Source of the DNA: Flavihumibacter sp. UBA7668
Lineage (GTDB): Bacteria; Bacteroidota; Bacteroidia; Chitinophagales; Chitinophagaceae
Assembly: GCF_002483205.1 (NCBI RefSeq)
Contig: NZ_DLHM01000007.1
Span: forward strand, 806,001-870,000
Length of the DNA stretch: 64,000 bases
Reading direction: 5' to 3'
The notes under the pieces are model-generated. The model saw only the letters and a program-made list of their open reading frames with translations, did not search any database and was not told the DNA's origin. Positions 43,790-52,592 of the stretch are shown here, in pieces. Position numbers and translations under genes: made by a program. Every line of letters begins with the position of its first letter. The first letter of the stretch is position 1.

Positions 43790-46153
43790 ATGATCCATCG
43801 TTTCTTGGTTTTTCTGTGCATCTTTTACAGCATTTTCTTGTCTGAATCTCTGCAGGCTCAGGATTCTCTTTCCCGTCAGCGATCGGATTCTTCTAACACA
43901 ACCCGGCGATGGAGGGGTGGTTTTTTTGCCGATACCAGTCAGTTGAATAGCAGCGACTATCAGTTACAGATCGAAAAGACCTTTGCTGTCCTGGAGGATA
44001 TTGATAACAGGACCCAGCTGGGAAATTCATTTGGAAAGACCCGGAATAAGTTAAAGGAAAACGATTCCATCCTGGCTGTTATAAAAGATAACGTTATTAA
44101 TAATTCAAAAGCCCTTAACCTTCGGAATCTGCAGGTATTCCGGACCCTCCTGGTTCATATGGAAGAGGATCTGGTTAGTCGGCGCGAAAGACTTGATACA
44201 GCAGAAGCAAATCTGCTATTGATGCGGAAAACTATCAGAACCCTTATTGGCGATACAGTTCTCCGGCAATTGCAGAAAGATTCAGCCATGGTTCAGGAAT
44301 TTAGTACGCAGTTAATGGAGATGAGAACCAGCTGGCGATCCACCCGCCGCCATCTTCGGGAAAGTATAGCAGCAGTTAACCGACTGCAAACTCATGCCTC
44401 TTCCAATTCGGTTTTAGCCGGACAATTACTCGATAAGCTGGACGATCTGCTGGCATCTGCCACCAAACGCATTTTTGGGAAAGAAAGCAACTTATTATGG
44501 GAGAAGGACACCTCTGTGTTGACAAGCAGTGAAAAATCATCTATCCGTAAAGTGGTGGAATCTGAACGGAAAGCACTTAATTTTTATTTTAGGGATAGCA
44601 GTATCAACCGGATAATGTTATTGTTTATAGGGATACTATTTATTGGATGGACTTACCGGAACAGTTACACTATCAGGAAGGCCAATGCTGCCAGTATATT
44701 AAGAGAAATGGGTTTCATATACCTGCCTTCTGCTTTTTTCATAGGCGGATTGGTAATCATCTTGTCGCTGGCACCCTTATTTGACCTAAGTGCTCCCTCC
44801 GCTTATGTCGAAGCAATTCAATTTCTGGTATTAATCGTTTTAACGATCATCTGTTGGAATAAATGGCCGAGACAGTTATTTATGTACTGGTTGATTATGG
44901 TGGTTTTATACCTGGCATTTTCTCTGACCAATCATATTCCGGATCCGGGCTTCTGGGCCAGGATCGGATTTATTTTCCTCAATATATTGTCCATCCTGTT
45001 TGGTACACTTTTTTTGACCAGGATGAAGGATCATCTTCACCTGAAAGGTTTTTTGCGTTTTGTGATCATTTTGCATAATGTAATGAATGTACTTTCCCTG
45101 TTCTGTAATCTGGCAGGAAGAATCACCTTATCCCAATTACTTGGCAATGCTGCAATTTTTGCTTTTATGCAGGCTATTGGGTTAGCGGTATTCAGCAAAA
45201 TTTGTATGGAAGCGATTCTATTACAAATGGTTGCAAGCCGTTATCGGAGAGGTATAACAGGTGGGTTTGAATACAATCATGTGATGGAGAGCTTCAATCG
45301 ACCTATATTGTTGATTGTGATTTTACAGTGGCTGATCGTATTTACCACCAATCTAAATATTTATTCTGCCTTGTATGATTGGATGCTCGTAGCTCTAAGA
45401 ACCGAGCGAACAATTGGAAATGCAAGTTTCACATTTGGAGGAATATTGCTTTTTTTTCTAATCATCTGGATGGCACACCTGCTGCAGAAATATGTCGGTT
45501 ATTTCTTTGGCGATGCGGGAATGGATGACGAGGTACAAAACAAAAAACAACGATCCCGTTTGTTAATCACTAAATTAATTGTACTGAGTTTAGGGTATAT
45601 GCTTGCAGTAGCAGCATCCGGGGTTCCGGTTGATAAAATCACAATTGTCCTGGGTGCCCTTGGGGTTGGTATTGGGCTTGGCTTACAGAATATCGTCAGT
45701 AATTTTGTTTCGGGTATTATTCTGATTTTTGATCGTCCCTTACAGATTGGAGATTCAGTAGAAATTGGTGCGAATCAGGGTAAGGTTCGGGAAATCGGAC
45801 TTAGGTCGAGTATTCTGCAAACAAAGGAAGGCGCTGAGGTAATCATACCTAATGGAGATCTTTTATCCCAACCGATCATTAACTGGACCCTTAGCAATCA
45901 GCAACAAAGAATGGAGTTGTCACTAAGAATTTTGGGCAATGATATGGAAAAAGCGGCTGCTCAGGTTAAAGAGTTTGTTCTGTCTTCCAATTTTGTGTAT
46001 CCTTTGCGGGAACCACAGGTTTTATTCACTAAAATTGATGCGGACGGTTTTGAGCTGAAAGTTTATTTCTGGTGTGTGGATACCACAAAAATTGAAGAAG
46101 CGAATAGTGACCTTTTGGTTCGCGCTCATCAATCCGGCCTGGAATTGCTTTAA
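43790..46153 (+). CDS. MscS-family mechanosensitive ion channel with long periplasmic domain
   Basis: A 787-residue protein. A signal peptide (cleaved near SLQAQ) is followed by a coiled-coil-rich periplasmic region (about 25-270). About ten transmembrane helices follow, then the MscS pore and beta domain. The pore helix is glycine/alanine-rich (LGALGVGIGLGLQNIVSNF) and FDRPLQIGDSVEI and IPNGDLLSQPIINWT mark the beta domain. It resembles the large MscK/MscM-like channels that release solutes on hypo-osmotic shock. ATG 43790 is chosen for the signal peptide; the upstream frame overlaps the DUF1304 gene. Confidence 0.92.
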   Translation: MIHRFLVFLCIFYSIFLSESLQAQDSLSRQRSDSSNTTRRWRGGFFADTSQLNSSDYQLQIEKTFAVLEDIDNRTQLGNSFGKTRNKLKENDSILAVIKDNVINNSKALNLRNLQVFRTLLVHMEEDLVSRRERLDTAEANLLLMRKTIRTLIGDTVLRQLQKDSAMVQEFSTQLMEMRTSWRSTRRHLRESIAAVNRLQTHASSNSVLAGQLLDKLDDLLASATKRIFGKESNLLWEKDTSVLTSSEKSSIRKVVESERKALNFYFRDSSINRIMLLFIGILFIGWTYRNSYTIRKANAASILREMGFIYLPSAFFIGGLVIILSLAPLFDLSAPSAYVEAIQFLVLIVLTIICWNKWPRQLFMYWLIMVVLYLAFSLTNHIPDPGFWARIGFIFLNILSILFGTLFLTRMKDHLHLKGFLRFVIILHNVMNVLSLFCNLAGRITLSQLLGNAAIFAFMQAIGLAVFSKICMEAILLQMVASRYRRGITGGFEYNHVMESFNRPILLIVILQWLIVFTTNLNIYSALYDWMLVALRTERTIGNASFTFGGILLFFLIIWMAHLLQKYVGYFFGDAGMDDEVQNKKQRSRLLITKLIVLSLGYMLAVAASGVPVDKITIVLGALGVGIGLGLQNIVSNFVSGIILIFDRPLQIGDSVEIGANQGKVREIGLRSSILQTKEGAEVIIPNGDLLSQPIINWTLSNQQQRMELSLRILGNDMEKAAAQVKEFVLSSNFVYPLREPQVLFTKIDADGFELKVYFWCVDTTKIEEANSDLLVRAHQSGLELL

Positions 46154-46227
46154 AATTGACGGGGCTTGCAAATACCGGGTTTTACTATTATTTTTTCCTA
46201 TGATTAACCCAATTAAAAACCCAGAGC

Positions 46228-46836
46228 ATGATTATTTATGGTTCAAGAGCGAAGCAAATTTCAAAAATTCAGTTAATGGACAAATGCAGCAATTGCGGAA
46301 TGGATAACCGGATTGATCTGTACGTGTTTCAGAAGTATGCACATGTATTTTGGATACCATTTTTTCCAATTGGTAAAACAGCAGTGAGCCAATGTGATCA
46401 TTGCAAACAATCACTTGAACCCAAAGAAATGCCTCCTGGCTTAATGGCTTCTTATAAGGAAGCCAAAAAAACAATAAAATCTCCTTTTTGGATGTTTTCA
46501 GGTCTTGCATTACTTGCTATTTTAATTACTGTGATAGTGGTCAATGACAAAAAAAAGCAGGATAAAAATGCACAACTGGTATTGACTCCTAAGGCAGGTG
46601 ATTTATTGGAAATCAAAACGCCGGAACGGCAGTATACTCTTTATAAGATAGATCAGATAAATGGTGATTCAGTGCTGTTCAGAGTCCATAATTATGAAAC
46701 CAATAAACTTTCGGGTTTAAGAGAATTAAAAGAAAAGGGAGAAACCGGATTTTCAACAGAACAATTTGCAATTCATAAAAATGAATTAAAAGCCTGGTTT
46801 GATAAGGGAGAACTGATCGATATTGAACGAAATTGA
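46228..46836 (+). CDS. Zinc-ribbon membrane protein
   Basis: A 202-residue protein. The N-terminus begins MIIYGSRAKQISK and carries a zinc ribbon with two CxxC pairs (DKCSNCG at about 20-23 and SQCDHCK at about 56-59), separated by an aromatic segment (HVFWIPFFPIGK). This matches the zinc_ribbon_15 type. One transmembrane helix (about 88-105) is followed by a soluble beta-rich tail. The function is unknown. It lies 74 bases after the channel gene on the same strand. Confidence 0.8.
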   Translation: MIIYGSRAKQISKIQLMDKCSNCGMDNRIDLYVFQKYAHVFWIPFFPIGKTAVSQCDHCKQSLEPKEMPPGLMASYKEAKKTIKSPFWMFSGLALLAILITVIVVNDKKKQDKNAQLVLTPKAGDLLEIKTPERQYTLYKIDQINGDSVLFRVHNYETNKLSGLRELKEKGETGFSTEQFAIHKNELKAWFDKGELIDIERN

Positions 46837-46845
46837 TAGAAGGTA

Positions 46846-46862
46846 TTGCCTGAGAAAGGCAA
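46846..46862. terminator. Weak hairpin between zinc-ribbon and PD40 genes
   Basis: TTGCCT and AGGCAA form a 6-bp stem around a 5-base loop, 10 bases past the stop codon. Only a broken T-rich stretch follows, so termination would be partial. Confidence 0.3.
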
Positions 46863-46892
46863 ATGCTTATCTTTTGTTTTAAAACTATTTTT

Positions 46893-47762
46893 ATGTTTCG
46901 CATAATAACCTTATCTATCATTTTTCTCTCAAAAGTAAATGCTGTGTTTTCTCAACCACATATGTTTGAACCGGGACTAATTAGCAATGGTGGCGTATTT
47001 GGGCTTACGATTTCTCCCGATTCCAGGACAGCACTTTGGGTTCAGTCAAATGGAAGGAGGGATACTTTGGTTATTATGGAATCACATAAAAAAAACGGCC
47101 GGTGGTCAAAACCTGTAATTGCAGGCTTTTCTTCGGCAACAGCATCCTGGAAAGATATTGATCCCATGTTCAGTCCGGGTGGGGACCTGGTGCTCTTTCA
47201 ATCAACCCGTTCCGTACCTGATAAACCGGGCCGCACCGGGTTTGATATTTGGGCGGTTAAAAAGGAAAAAAATGGCTGGGGTGAACCCTACCACCTGGGA
47301 AATGTAATAAATTCAGATGCTTCAGAATCTTATGCTTCTATGTCTGCCAATGGAAATATCTATTTCATGAAAGAAAATGAAGACCAGGTTGGCAAATCTG
47401 ATATTTATGTTTCGGAATTCAGGAATGGAAACTATCTGTTACCTAAGAATTTGGGTAGACCGGTAAATACTTCTCAACGGGAATCCAATCCTTTTATATC
47501 TCCGGCGGAAGATTTTCTCCTTTATTTTTCTACTGATTCTACAGGATTTGGTGAAGTTGATTTATATATAAGTTTCAGGAAGAATGAGCAATGGACTGCG
47601 CCTAAAAATTTGGGGCAGCCAATCAATTCAGCATTGGCTGAGTTTTGTCCATTTCTGCATAAAAAAGAAAATCGGCTTTATTTTTCACGACAGGAAAAGC
47701 TGCCTAACCGAATGTTGGAGAATTTGTATTATATAGATTTTGATGTTGAAAAATACCGATGA
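46893..47762 (+). CDS. Secreted PD40 (WD40-like) beta-propeller protein
   Basis: A 289-residue protein with a signal peptide (cleaved near VFSQP) and repeated PD40 blades (ISPDSRTALWV, DPMFSPGGDLVLFQST, SYASMSANGNIYFM, PFISPAEDFLLYFSTD, CPFLHKKENRLYFSRQ). These repeats form a propeller seen in TolB and in OmpA-linked proteins of this phylum; no OmpA domain is attached here. It probably binds a partner or ligand in the periplasm. The last codons overlap the GyrI-like gene by four bases, so the two are co-translated. Confidence 0.8.
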   Translation: MFRIITLSIIFLSKVNAVFSQPHMFEPGLISNGGVFGLTISPDSRTALWVQSNGRRDTLVIMESHKKNGRWSKPVIAGFSSATASWKDIDPMFSPGGDLVLFQSTRSVPDKPGRTGFDIWAVKKEKNGWGEPYHLGNVINSDASESYASMSANGNIYFMKENEDQVGKSDIYVSEFRNGNYLLPKNLGRPVNTSQRESNPFISPAEDFLLYFSTDSTGFGEVDLYISFRKNEQWTAPKNLGQPINSALAEFCPFLHKKENRLYFSRQEKLPNRMLENLYYIDFDVEKYR

Positions 47763-48235
47763 TGTTTTTAAGAATAGAATTTATTGAAGAACGATTGATG
47801 GCAGGCCAGCAAATAGAAATGTCGCTTATCAATAATCGAACAGGAGAATTATGGTCCGGTTTTATGTCAACTCGTAAATATATCACCGACCGTATAGGCA
47901 ATGATCTCTACTCTTTGCAGGTATATCCTCCTGATTATTTTGCTGCCTTCAATCCGGCAACTAATTTTACCAAATGGGCATTGACTGAAGTTTCCACGCA
48001 TGATAATTTGCCGGAAGGAATGCTCCCTTTCCTTCTGCCGGCTGGCAAATATGCAGTATTTCTGCACAAAGGAGATACTACCAACTTTGGCATCACTCTT
48101 CAATTTATATTTCAGCAATGGCTGCCTTCTTCCGGTTATCAGTTGGATAATCGTCCACATTTTGAAGTGCTGGGTGCTAAATACCGAAATAATGACCCGC
48201 TTTCAGAGGAAGAAGTGTGGATTCCGCTTATCTAG
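47759..48235 (+). CDS. GyrI-like small-molecule-binding domain protein
   Basis: A 158-residue protein. FIEERLMAGQQIEMSLIN, NDLYSLQVYP, LPEGMLPFLLPAGKYAVFLHKG, FIFQQWLPSSGYQLDNRPHFEVLG and EEEVWIPLI together match the GyrI-like/AraC effector-binding fold (AraE_N-BRE type). It has no DNA-binding part. Such stand-alone proteins bind hydrophobic or cationic small molecules, but no ligand can be named. It overlaps the preceding PD40 gene by four bases; the start may be the second Met at 47762. Confidence 0.85.
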   Translation: MMFLRIEFIEERLMAGQQIEMSLINNRTGELWSGFMSTRKYITDRIGNDLYSLQVYPPDYFAAFNPATNFTKWALTEVSTHDNLPEGMLPFLLPAGKYAVFLHKGDTTNFGITLQFIFQQWLPSSGYQLDNRPHFEVLGAKYRNNDPLSEEEVWIPLI

Positions 48236-48365
48236 TGTAGATCATTTCAACAGTTGATTTCTACAGGTCAACCTATCTAATCTTCTTTATAAAGGTTGGC
48301 TATTGTAGCCAGCATGGCGGATTTATAGCTTTATGATTGGATATTCTCCATAAACCAGCACAATC

Positions 48366-49649
48366 ATGAAAGTCAGGATCAGCCACCTCTTTATTATTTT
48401 AATTGGTTTTTGCTTTACCAACTGCAGTAAAACCGAGGATAATCCGGATGGACCAACAGGGCGGGGCATTGTTCAACCACAGGGTACCAATATTGGCACC
48501 GCGCTGGAGTTTATAGTAACCAGTGCCGGTGGTACATTTAAAACAGCAGACGACAAGCTGGAGCTGATATTCCCGGCTGATGCAGTTACTCAGGCAACCA
48601 GAATTGCTATTCAGCCAATTACAAATACCAATCCGGCTGGTGTAGGCAATTCTTTTCAGCTCAGTTCGCCGAATGAACTGCTAAAACCCGTTAAGATCAG
48701 GATGTCATATAAAGAATATGCGGACAGCTTACCCGGAGGATCCTGTGCACTTGGAATTTCCTACCAGGATAGTTCCGGTGTATGGCAATTATTATTGGGC
48801 CGAAGTTTGAATGCCGCGAATGAGTATGTGGAAATAAGTACAGCAACACTTAGTTCCTTTTGCCTGATGCAGGCAGTTCGATTGATACCTTCCTACAGTG
48901 AGATTGCACCAAGCCAGACGGTAGAACTCAAAGCTGTGTCCAATATTCTGCTGCCGGATGATATTGATATCTGTGATTTATGGGATGTGTTACAGGGAGG
49001 AACAATTCCTGTAGAAGGTGATTTTCCCATTAAAGAAGCAAGGATTGAAAAATGGTCGGTGGCGGCAAGTGGAGAAACGATCGGCACACTTTCACCGAAT
49101 GGAGCAAGAGCGGTCTATAAGGCGAGCCAGTATCAATTGCCAGCCATTAATCCGGTTACAATTATGCTTGAGCTGAAGGCAACTACAAAGCCATTCTTTG
49201 CAAAAGTATTTGTAGTCCCATCTGTTAGGGGCTTATCAATCCTGATCAGAGATAAATTGTATGTTTTTTCTGATGATCAGGTATATGTTTCAGTCAGTGG
49301 TTCAAACGAAGTATCTATTCAATGGGAATCCAACCAGGGAATGGGAGGTTTAAACATTCAGTTTAACCGGGTGAATTCTTATGGCTGGAATGACCCTTCA
49401 GGCAAGAATGATTTTTGGTTTGAACCCTCGGATTTTAGTCCCCTGTCCGTCTTTCAGCATTTATGGGACGATGGGAGAAGTATTAGTTCCGGGTCTGTTC
49501 GAATTTCCAAAACAGGTACAGTGGGTCAGCCAATTATTGGAAGTATAATAATTGATCGCGCAGGAAGAACAAACACAGAAAGTGGTAATGGAGAATATCT
49601 TGGTGATACAGAAATCCTTGGATCCTTTAATCTGATGCGGGATGAATAA
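48366..49649 (+). CDS. ZU5-like domain lipoprotein, paralogue of the 5478-6728 gene
   Basis: A 427-residue lipoprotein (lipobox CFTNC, Cys20). After a short linker comes VTSAGGTFKTADDKLELIFP, then IAIQPITNTNPAGVGNSFQLS and a Ser/Leu-rich block. These correspond segment by segment with the lipoprotein at 5478-6728, including the C-terminal ISSGSVRIS/GSFLVS regions. No catalytic motif is visible. The two genes are 42 kb apart and on opposite strands. The function is unknown; the repeated architecture suggests a small family of surface or periplasmic beta-sandwich proteins in this organism. Confidence 0.75.
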   Translation: MKVRISHLFIILIGFCFTNCSKTEDNPDGPTGRGIVQPQGTNIGTALEFIVTSAGGTFKTADDKLELIFPADAVTQATRIAIQPITNTNPAGVGNSFQLSSPNELLKPVKIRMSYKEYADSLPGGSCALGISYQDSSGVWQLLLGRSLNAANEYVEISTATLSSFCLMQAVRLIPSYSEIAPSQTVELKAVSNILLPDDIDICDLWDVLQGGTIPVEGDFPIKEARIEKWSVAASGETIGTLSPNGARAVYKASQYQLPAINPVTIMLELKATTKPFFAKVFVVPSVRGLSILIRDKLYVFSDDQVYVSVSGSNEVSIQWESNQGMGGLNIQFNRVNSYGWNDPSGKNDFWFEPSDFSPLSVFQHLWDDGRSISSGSVRISKTGTVGQPIIGSIIIDRAGRTNTESGNGEYLGDTEILGSFNLMRDE

Positions 49650-49665
49650 AAGGAATGCTTAAATT

Positions 49666-49685
49666 GTTGACTGTAAGCAGTCAGC
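49666..49685 (+). promoter_or_regulatory. Hairpin touching the nitrilase start codon
   Basis: GTTGACTG, loop TAAG, then CAGTCAGC form an 8-bp stem (one G-T wobble) that ends directly against ATG 49686. In RNA it would occlude the ribosome-binding region. No T-run follows, so it is not a terminator of the upstream gene. Confidence 0.4.
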
Positions 49686-50420
49686 ATGAAACTTGCAATA
49701 GCACAATTGGCATCTGTAAAAGATGATATTCAGTCGTCGATTTATAAACATATAAATTGGATTCAGAAAGCAAAGCAAAATGAGGCAGATGTTATTTTCT
49801 TTCCAGAATTATCCATTACCGGTTACGAACCGGCAATAGCTGAAAAGGTTGCTCTGAACCCATTGGATGATCGATTGTATTCTTTTCAGGAACTTGCTGA
49901 CGAGTCTGAAATTGCCATTGGAGTGGGTTTGCCGGCCCGAATAAATGATCAGGTATTTATCAGCCTTCTTCTTTTTCAAAAAAGAAGAAATGCCCGGATA
50001 TATTCCAAGCAATTATTGCATGAAGATGAAATTCCCTTTTTTTCAAGCGGGAATAAACAGGAAATATATAAAATAAAAAACCAGCAGATCGCTCCGGCTA
50101 TTTGTTATGAATCTCTTCAGGCAAGTCATGCTGAAATGGCCGTTGCTCTTGGAGCAACTATCTATGTGGCTACTGTTGCCAAATCACCTGGTGGTATTGA
50201 GAAAGCATATAAACATTATCCAGCAATTTCTTCAAAGCTTTCCATACCTGTTTGTATGGTGAATTCTGTTGGTCCGGCTGATAATTTTATAGCATCAGGT
50301 AAAAGTTCCGTTTGGTCTGCCAATGGAGACTTACTGGGCAGTCTAAATTCCATAGAGCAGGGAATATTGATTTTTGATACAGAAGCATGCAGTACATCGC
50401 AGATTTCCATGAATGAATAA
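49686..50420 (+). CDS. Carbon-nitrogen hydrolase (nitrilase superfamily)
   Basis: A 244-residue amidase-type enzyme with the catalytic triad Glu41 (FFPELSITGYEP), Lys108 (YSKQLLHEDE) and Cys140 (APAICYES). It is slightly shorter than typical members but complete. It would hydrolyse an amide or N-carbamoyl bond in the cytoplasm; the substrate is not readable. It is followed after five bases by the DUF2809-DgkA fusion and then a DUF2459 gene, a likely operon. Confidence 0.9.
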   Translation: MKLAIAQLASVKDDIQSSIYKHINWIQKAKQNEADVIFFPELSITGYEPAIAEKVALNPLDDRLYSFQELADESEIAIGVGLPARINDQVFISLLLFQKRRNARIYSKQLLHEDEIPFFSSGNKQEIYKIKNQQIAPAICYESLQASHAEMAVALGATIYVATVAKSPGGIEKAYKHYPAISSKLSIPVCMVNSVGPADNFIASGKSSVWSANGDLLGSLNSIEQGILIFDTEACSTSQISMNE

Positions 50421-50425
50421 ATACT

Positions 50426-51154
50426 ATGCAAAAGCAGTTAAAATTTAATGGATATTATTTCTGCTGGACCATCCTGCTGTTTCTTACGGAAGTACTGATG
50501 GAAAAATATGTACATGATACTGTCATCCGTCCTTATGTTGGAGACCTTCTGGTGGTTATCTTATTATATTGTTTCGTTCGCTCATTTTTTAACTTCTCCA
50601 TAAAAGCGACCGCGTTTGGAGTGCTGTTTTTTGCCTATGGCATTGAAGTGCTTCAATACCTGAATTTTATCAAACTGATTGGATTGCAGGATTATTACTG
50701 GGCCAATATGCTGATGGGTAATTATTTCGAATGGATGGATCTGGTTGCCTATTCCATGGGTATTGTACTTGTTCTCTTATTTGAATGTTGGCTTGTACCA
50801 ATTTATAAAAACAGTTTTTCTGCAGCATGGCAGGGAATACTGGTATTTTTTAAAGAAGAATCCAACACATTGGTTCACCTGTTTTCTGCCGTTGGGGTAG
50901 TATTGTTAGCCTTTTTATTAAAAGTTGGACCTCTGGAGTGGATTGCCCTTTTGAGTTGTATCAACCTGGTTTGGGTGAGTGAGATAATTAACAGTTCCAT
51001 CGAAACAATGGCTGATTTTATTTGTCCGCAACGGGATGATCGAATAAAAAAAATCAAGGATCTTGCTGCCGGAGCAGTTCTGGTAGCAGCTATTTTTTCT
51101 GCTATTATTGCTGCCATGGTTTTTGTACCCAAATTGATATTGCTGTTTAAGTAG
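50426..51154 (+). CDS. DUF2809-diacylglycerol kinase (DgkA) fusion membrane protein
   Basis: A 242-residue protein of two parts. Residues 1-120 form a four-helix membrane domain like DUF2809 (RPYVGDLLVVILLYC, LFFAYGIEVLQYLN, GNYFEWMDLVAYSMG). Residues 128-240 are a full prokaryotic DgkA: Glu186 and Glu193 in WVSEIINSSIETMAD match E. coli Glu69 and Glu76, and RIKKIKDLAAGAVL carries the Lys-Asp pair. DgkA phosphorylates diacylglycerol or undecaprenol. The reading frame is unbroken across the junction, so this is a true fusion, not two genes. Confidence 0.85.
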   Translation: MQKQLKFNGYYFCWTILLFLTEVLMEKYVHDTVIRPYVGDLLVVILLYCFVRSFFNFSIKATAFGVLFFAYGIEVLQYLNFIKLIGLQDYYWANMLMGNYFEWMDLVAYSMGIVLVLLFECWLVPIYKNSFSAAWQGILVFFKEESNTLVHLFSAVGVVLLAFLLKVGPLEWIALLSCINLVWVSEIINSSIETMADFICPQRDDRIKKIKDLAAGAVLVAAIFSAIIAAMVFVPKLILLFK

Positions 51155-51183
51155 CGCAGGACTACAACACCCGATGCTTCCAA

Positions 51184-51191
51184 TATTTTTG
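51184..51191 (+). promoter_or_regulatory. Putative -7 element before the DUF2459 gene
   Basis: TATTTTTG matches TAnnTTTG and ends 12 bases before the start codon at 51204, giving a very short leader if used. No -33 TTTG is evident. Confidence 0.3.
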
Positions 51192-51203
51192 TAGATTCAT
51201 ACT

Positions 51204-51890
51204 ATGAGAAAAAAACTCGTCTGGTCGGGTAAATTGCTTGCAAAAGCATTGCTTGGTTTCATAGCTTTTATTGCATTGTATCTGCTAATGGCTTATTTAC
51301 TTTCTTCCATAAAGATTGAAAGAGAAGCTGATAACGCACAGGACGTAGCCATTTATATCCTTACCAATGGGGTTCATACCGATATTGTTGTGCCGGCAAA
51401 AAATGAACTGTTTAACTGGACAGATTTTGTTCGGTATGAACATACCACCGGCAAGGACAGCAGTGCCTCCTGGCTGGCAATGGGCTGGGGCGATAAGGGC
51501 TTCTATCTGCAAACCCCTACCTGGGCGGAACTTAAAGCCTCTGTTGCTTTTAAAGCTGCATTCGGATTAAGTTCCTCAGCAATCCATGCAACCTATTACC
51601 GAAAATTAAACGAATCGGAGATATGCCGAAAAATACTGATCAGTCGAAAGCAATACCAACGACTGGTGAATTTTATCAGGAGCAGCTTTCGAACAGATTC
51701 CACCGGTAATTTTCAGCATATAGAAACTACTGCGAATTATGGCACCACAGATGCTTTTTATGAAGCACATGGCAGCTATAGTCTGTTTCGTACCTGTAAT
51801 ACCTGGGCCAATAATGTGTTGAAAGCATCAGGACAAAAAGCCTGTTACTGGACCGCGTTTGATACCGGAATTTTCGATAAGTACAAATAA
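51204..51890 (+). CDS. TIGR02117/DUF2459 family membrane-anchored protein
   Basis: A 228-residue protein with one N-terminal membrane anchor (about 10-34) and a soluble domain. YILTNGVHTDIVVPA, WLAMGWGDKGFYLQTP and the C-terminal FRTCNTWANNVLKASG with its Cys-Asn pair, followed by CYWTAFDTGIF, identify the TIGR02117 family. The fold is thought to be peptidase-like with conserved His and Cys, but no activity is established. It follows the DgkA fusion by 49 bases and is convergent with the response regulator at 51903. Confidence 0.87.
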   Translation: MRKKLVWSGKLLAKALLGFIAFIALYLLMAYLLSSIKIEREADNAQDVAIYILTNGVHTDIVVPAKNELFNWTDFVRYEHTTGKDSSASWLAMGWGDKGFYLQTPTWAELKASVAFKAAFGLSSSAIHATYYRKLNESEICRKILISRKQYQRLVNFIRSSFRTDSTGNFQHIETTANYGTTDAFYEAHGSYSLFRTCNTWANNVLKASGQKACYWTAFDTGIFDKYK

Positions 51891-51902
51891 GGAACTGCTA
51901 AC

Positions 51903-52544
51903 TTATTTTACCAGTTTCTCAGTTATAGCTTTGCTGACTGCTTCAATTTGGGACCGAACATGCAATTTGTCGTATATGTGTTTTATATGGGTACGGACTG
52001 TATCAAGACTGATTGTAAGCTCGGAAGCAATCATTTTAAAACTGTTTCCATTTGATAATAATTGCAGTATTTCTTTTTCCCGATTGGTTAACTGATAATT
52101 TTTGGCAGCTACTACCGGTTGTTGCAGGCTGGATATTATAAGCCTGGCAATAGAAGGACTCATCGGAGCTCCTCCCTGAAGTACTTCCTGAATTGCATGA
52201 ATCAGTTTGTCTGAAATATATTTTTTTAGGAGATATCCATTGGCACCGGCATACATGGCGTCGAAAACATGCGTATTGTCGTCGAAAACGGTAAGCATAA
52301 TGATCTGAACCTGTTGATTGAAGCGCCGGATTTTACCAACTGCCTCAATTCCGCTGATTCCGGGCATATCAATGTCCATTAAAATCACTTCAGGATTCAA
52401 TTCATGTACGAGCTCTTCCACATTGGAGCAATCTGGATAACTGGCCAAAACTATATATTCGCCTGTGAGCGCCAGCAGATTTGTCAGACTTTCCCTTAAA
52501 GTGGAGTTATCTTCAAAAATTAGTATACGAACTGGTTGATTCAT
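51903..52544 (-). CDS. NarL/LuxR-family response regulator
   Basis: A 213-residue regulator with an N-terminal receiver (acidic Glu11-Asp12, phosphorylation site Asp57 in ILMDIDMPG, Lys in LLKKYIS) and a C-terminal LuxR-type HTH (LTNREKEILQLLSNG, TISLDTVRTHIKHIYDKL). It sits 48 bases downstream of a HisKA_3-type sensor kinase on the same strand, its obvious partner. No regulated target is evident in the window. Confidence 0.95.
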   Translation of the reverse strand: MNQPVRILIFEDNSTLRESLTNLLALTGEYIVLASYPDCSNVEELVHELNPEVILMDIDMPGISGIEAVGKIRRFNQQVQIIMLTVFDDNTHVFDAMYAGANGYLLKKYISDKLIHAIQEVLQGGAPMSPSIARLIISSLQQPVVAAKNYQLTNREKEILQLLSNGNSFKMIASELTISLDTVRTHIKHIYDKLHVRSQIEAVSKAITEKLVK

Positions 52545-52592
52545 AAGTTGAATGCAAACTAAAGCATTCCAATTCAGGATAAAATACCCTGA

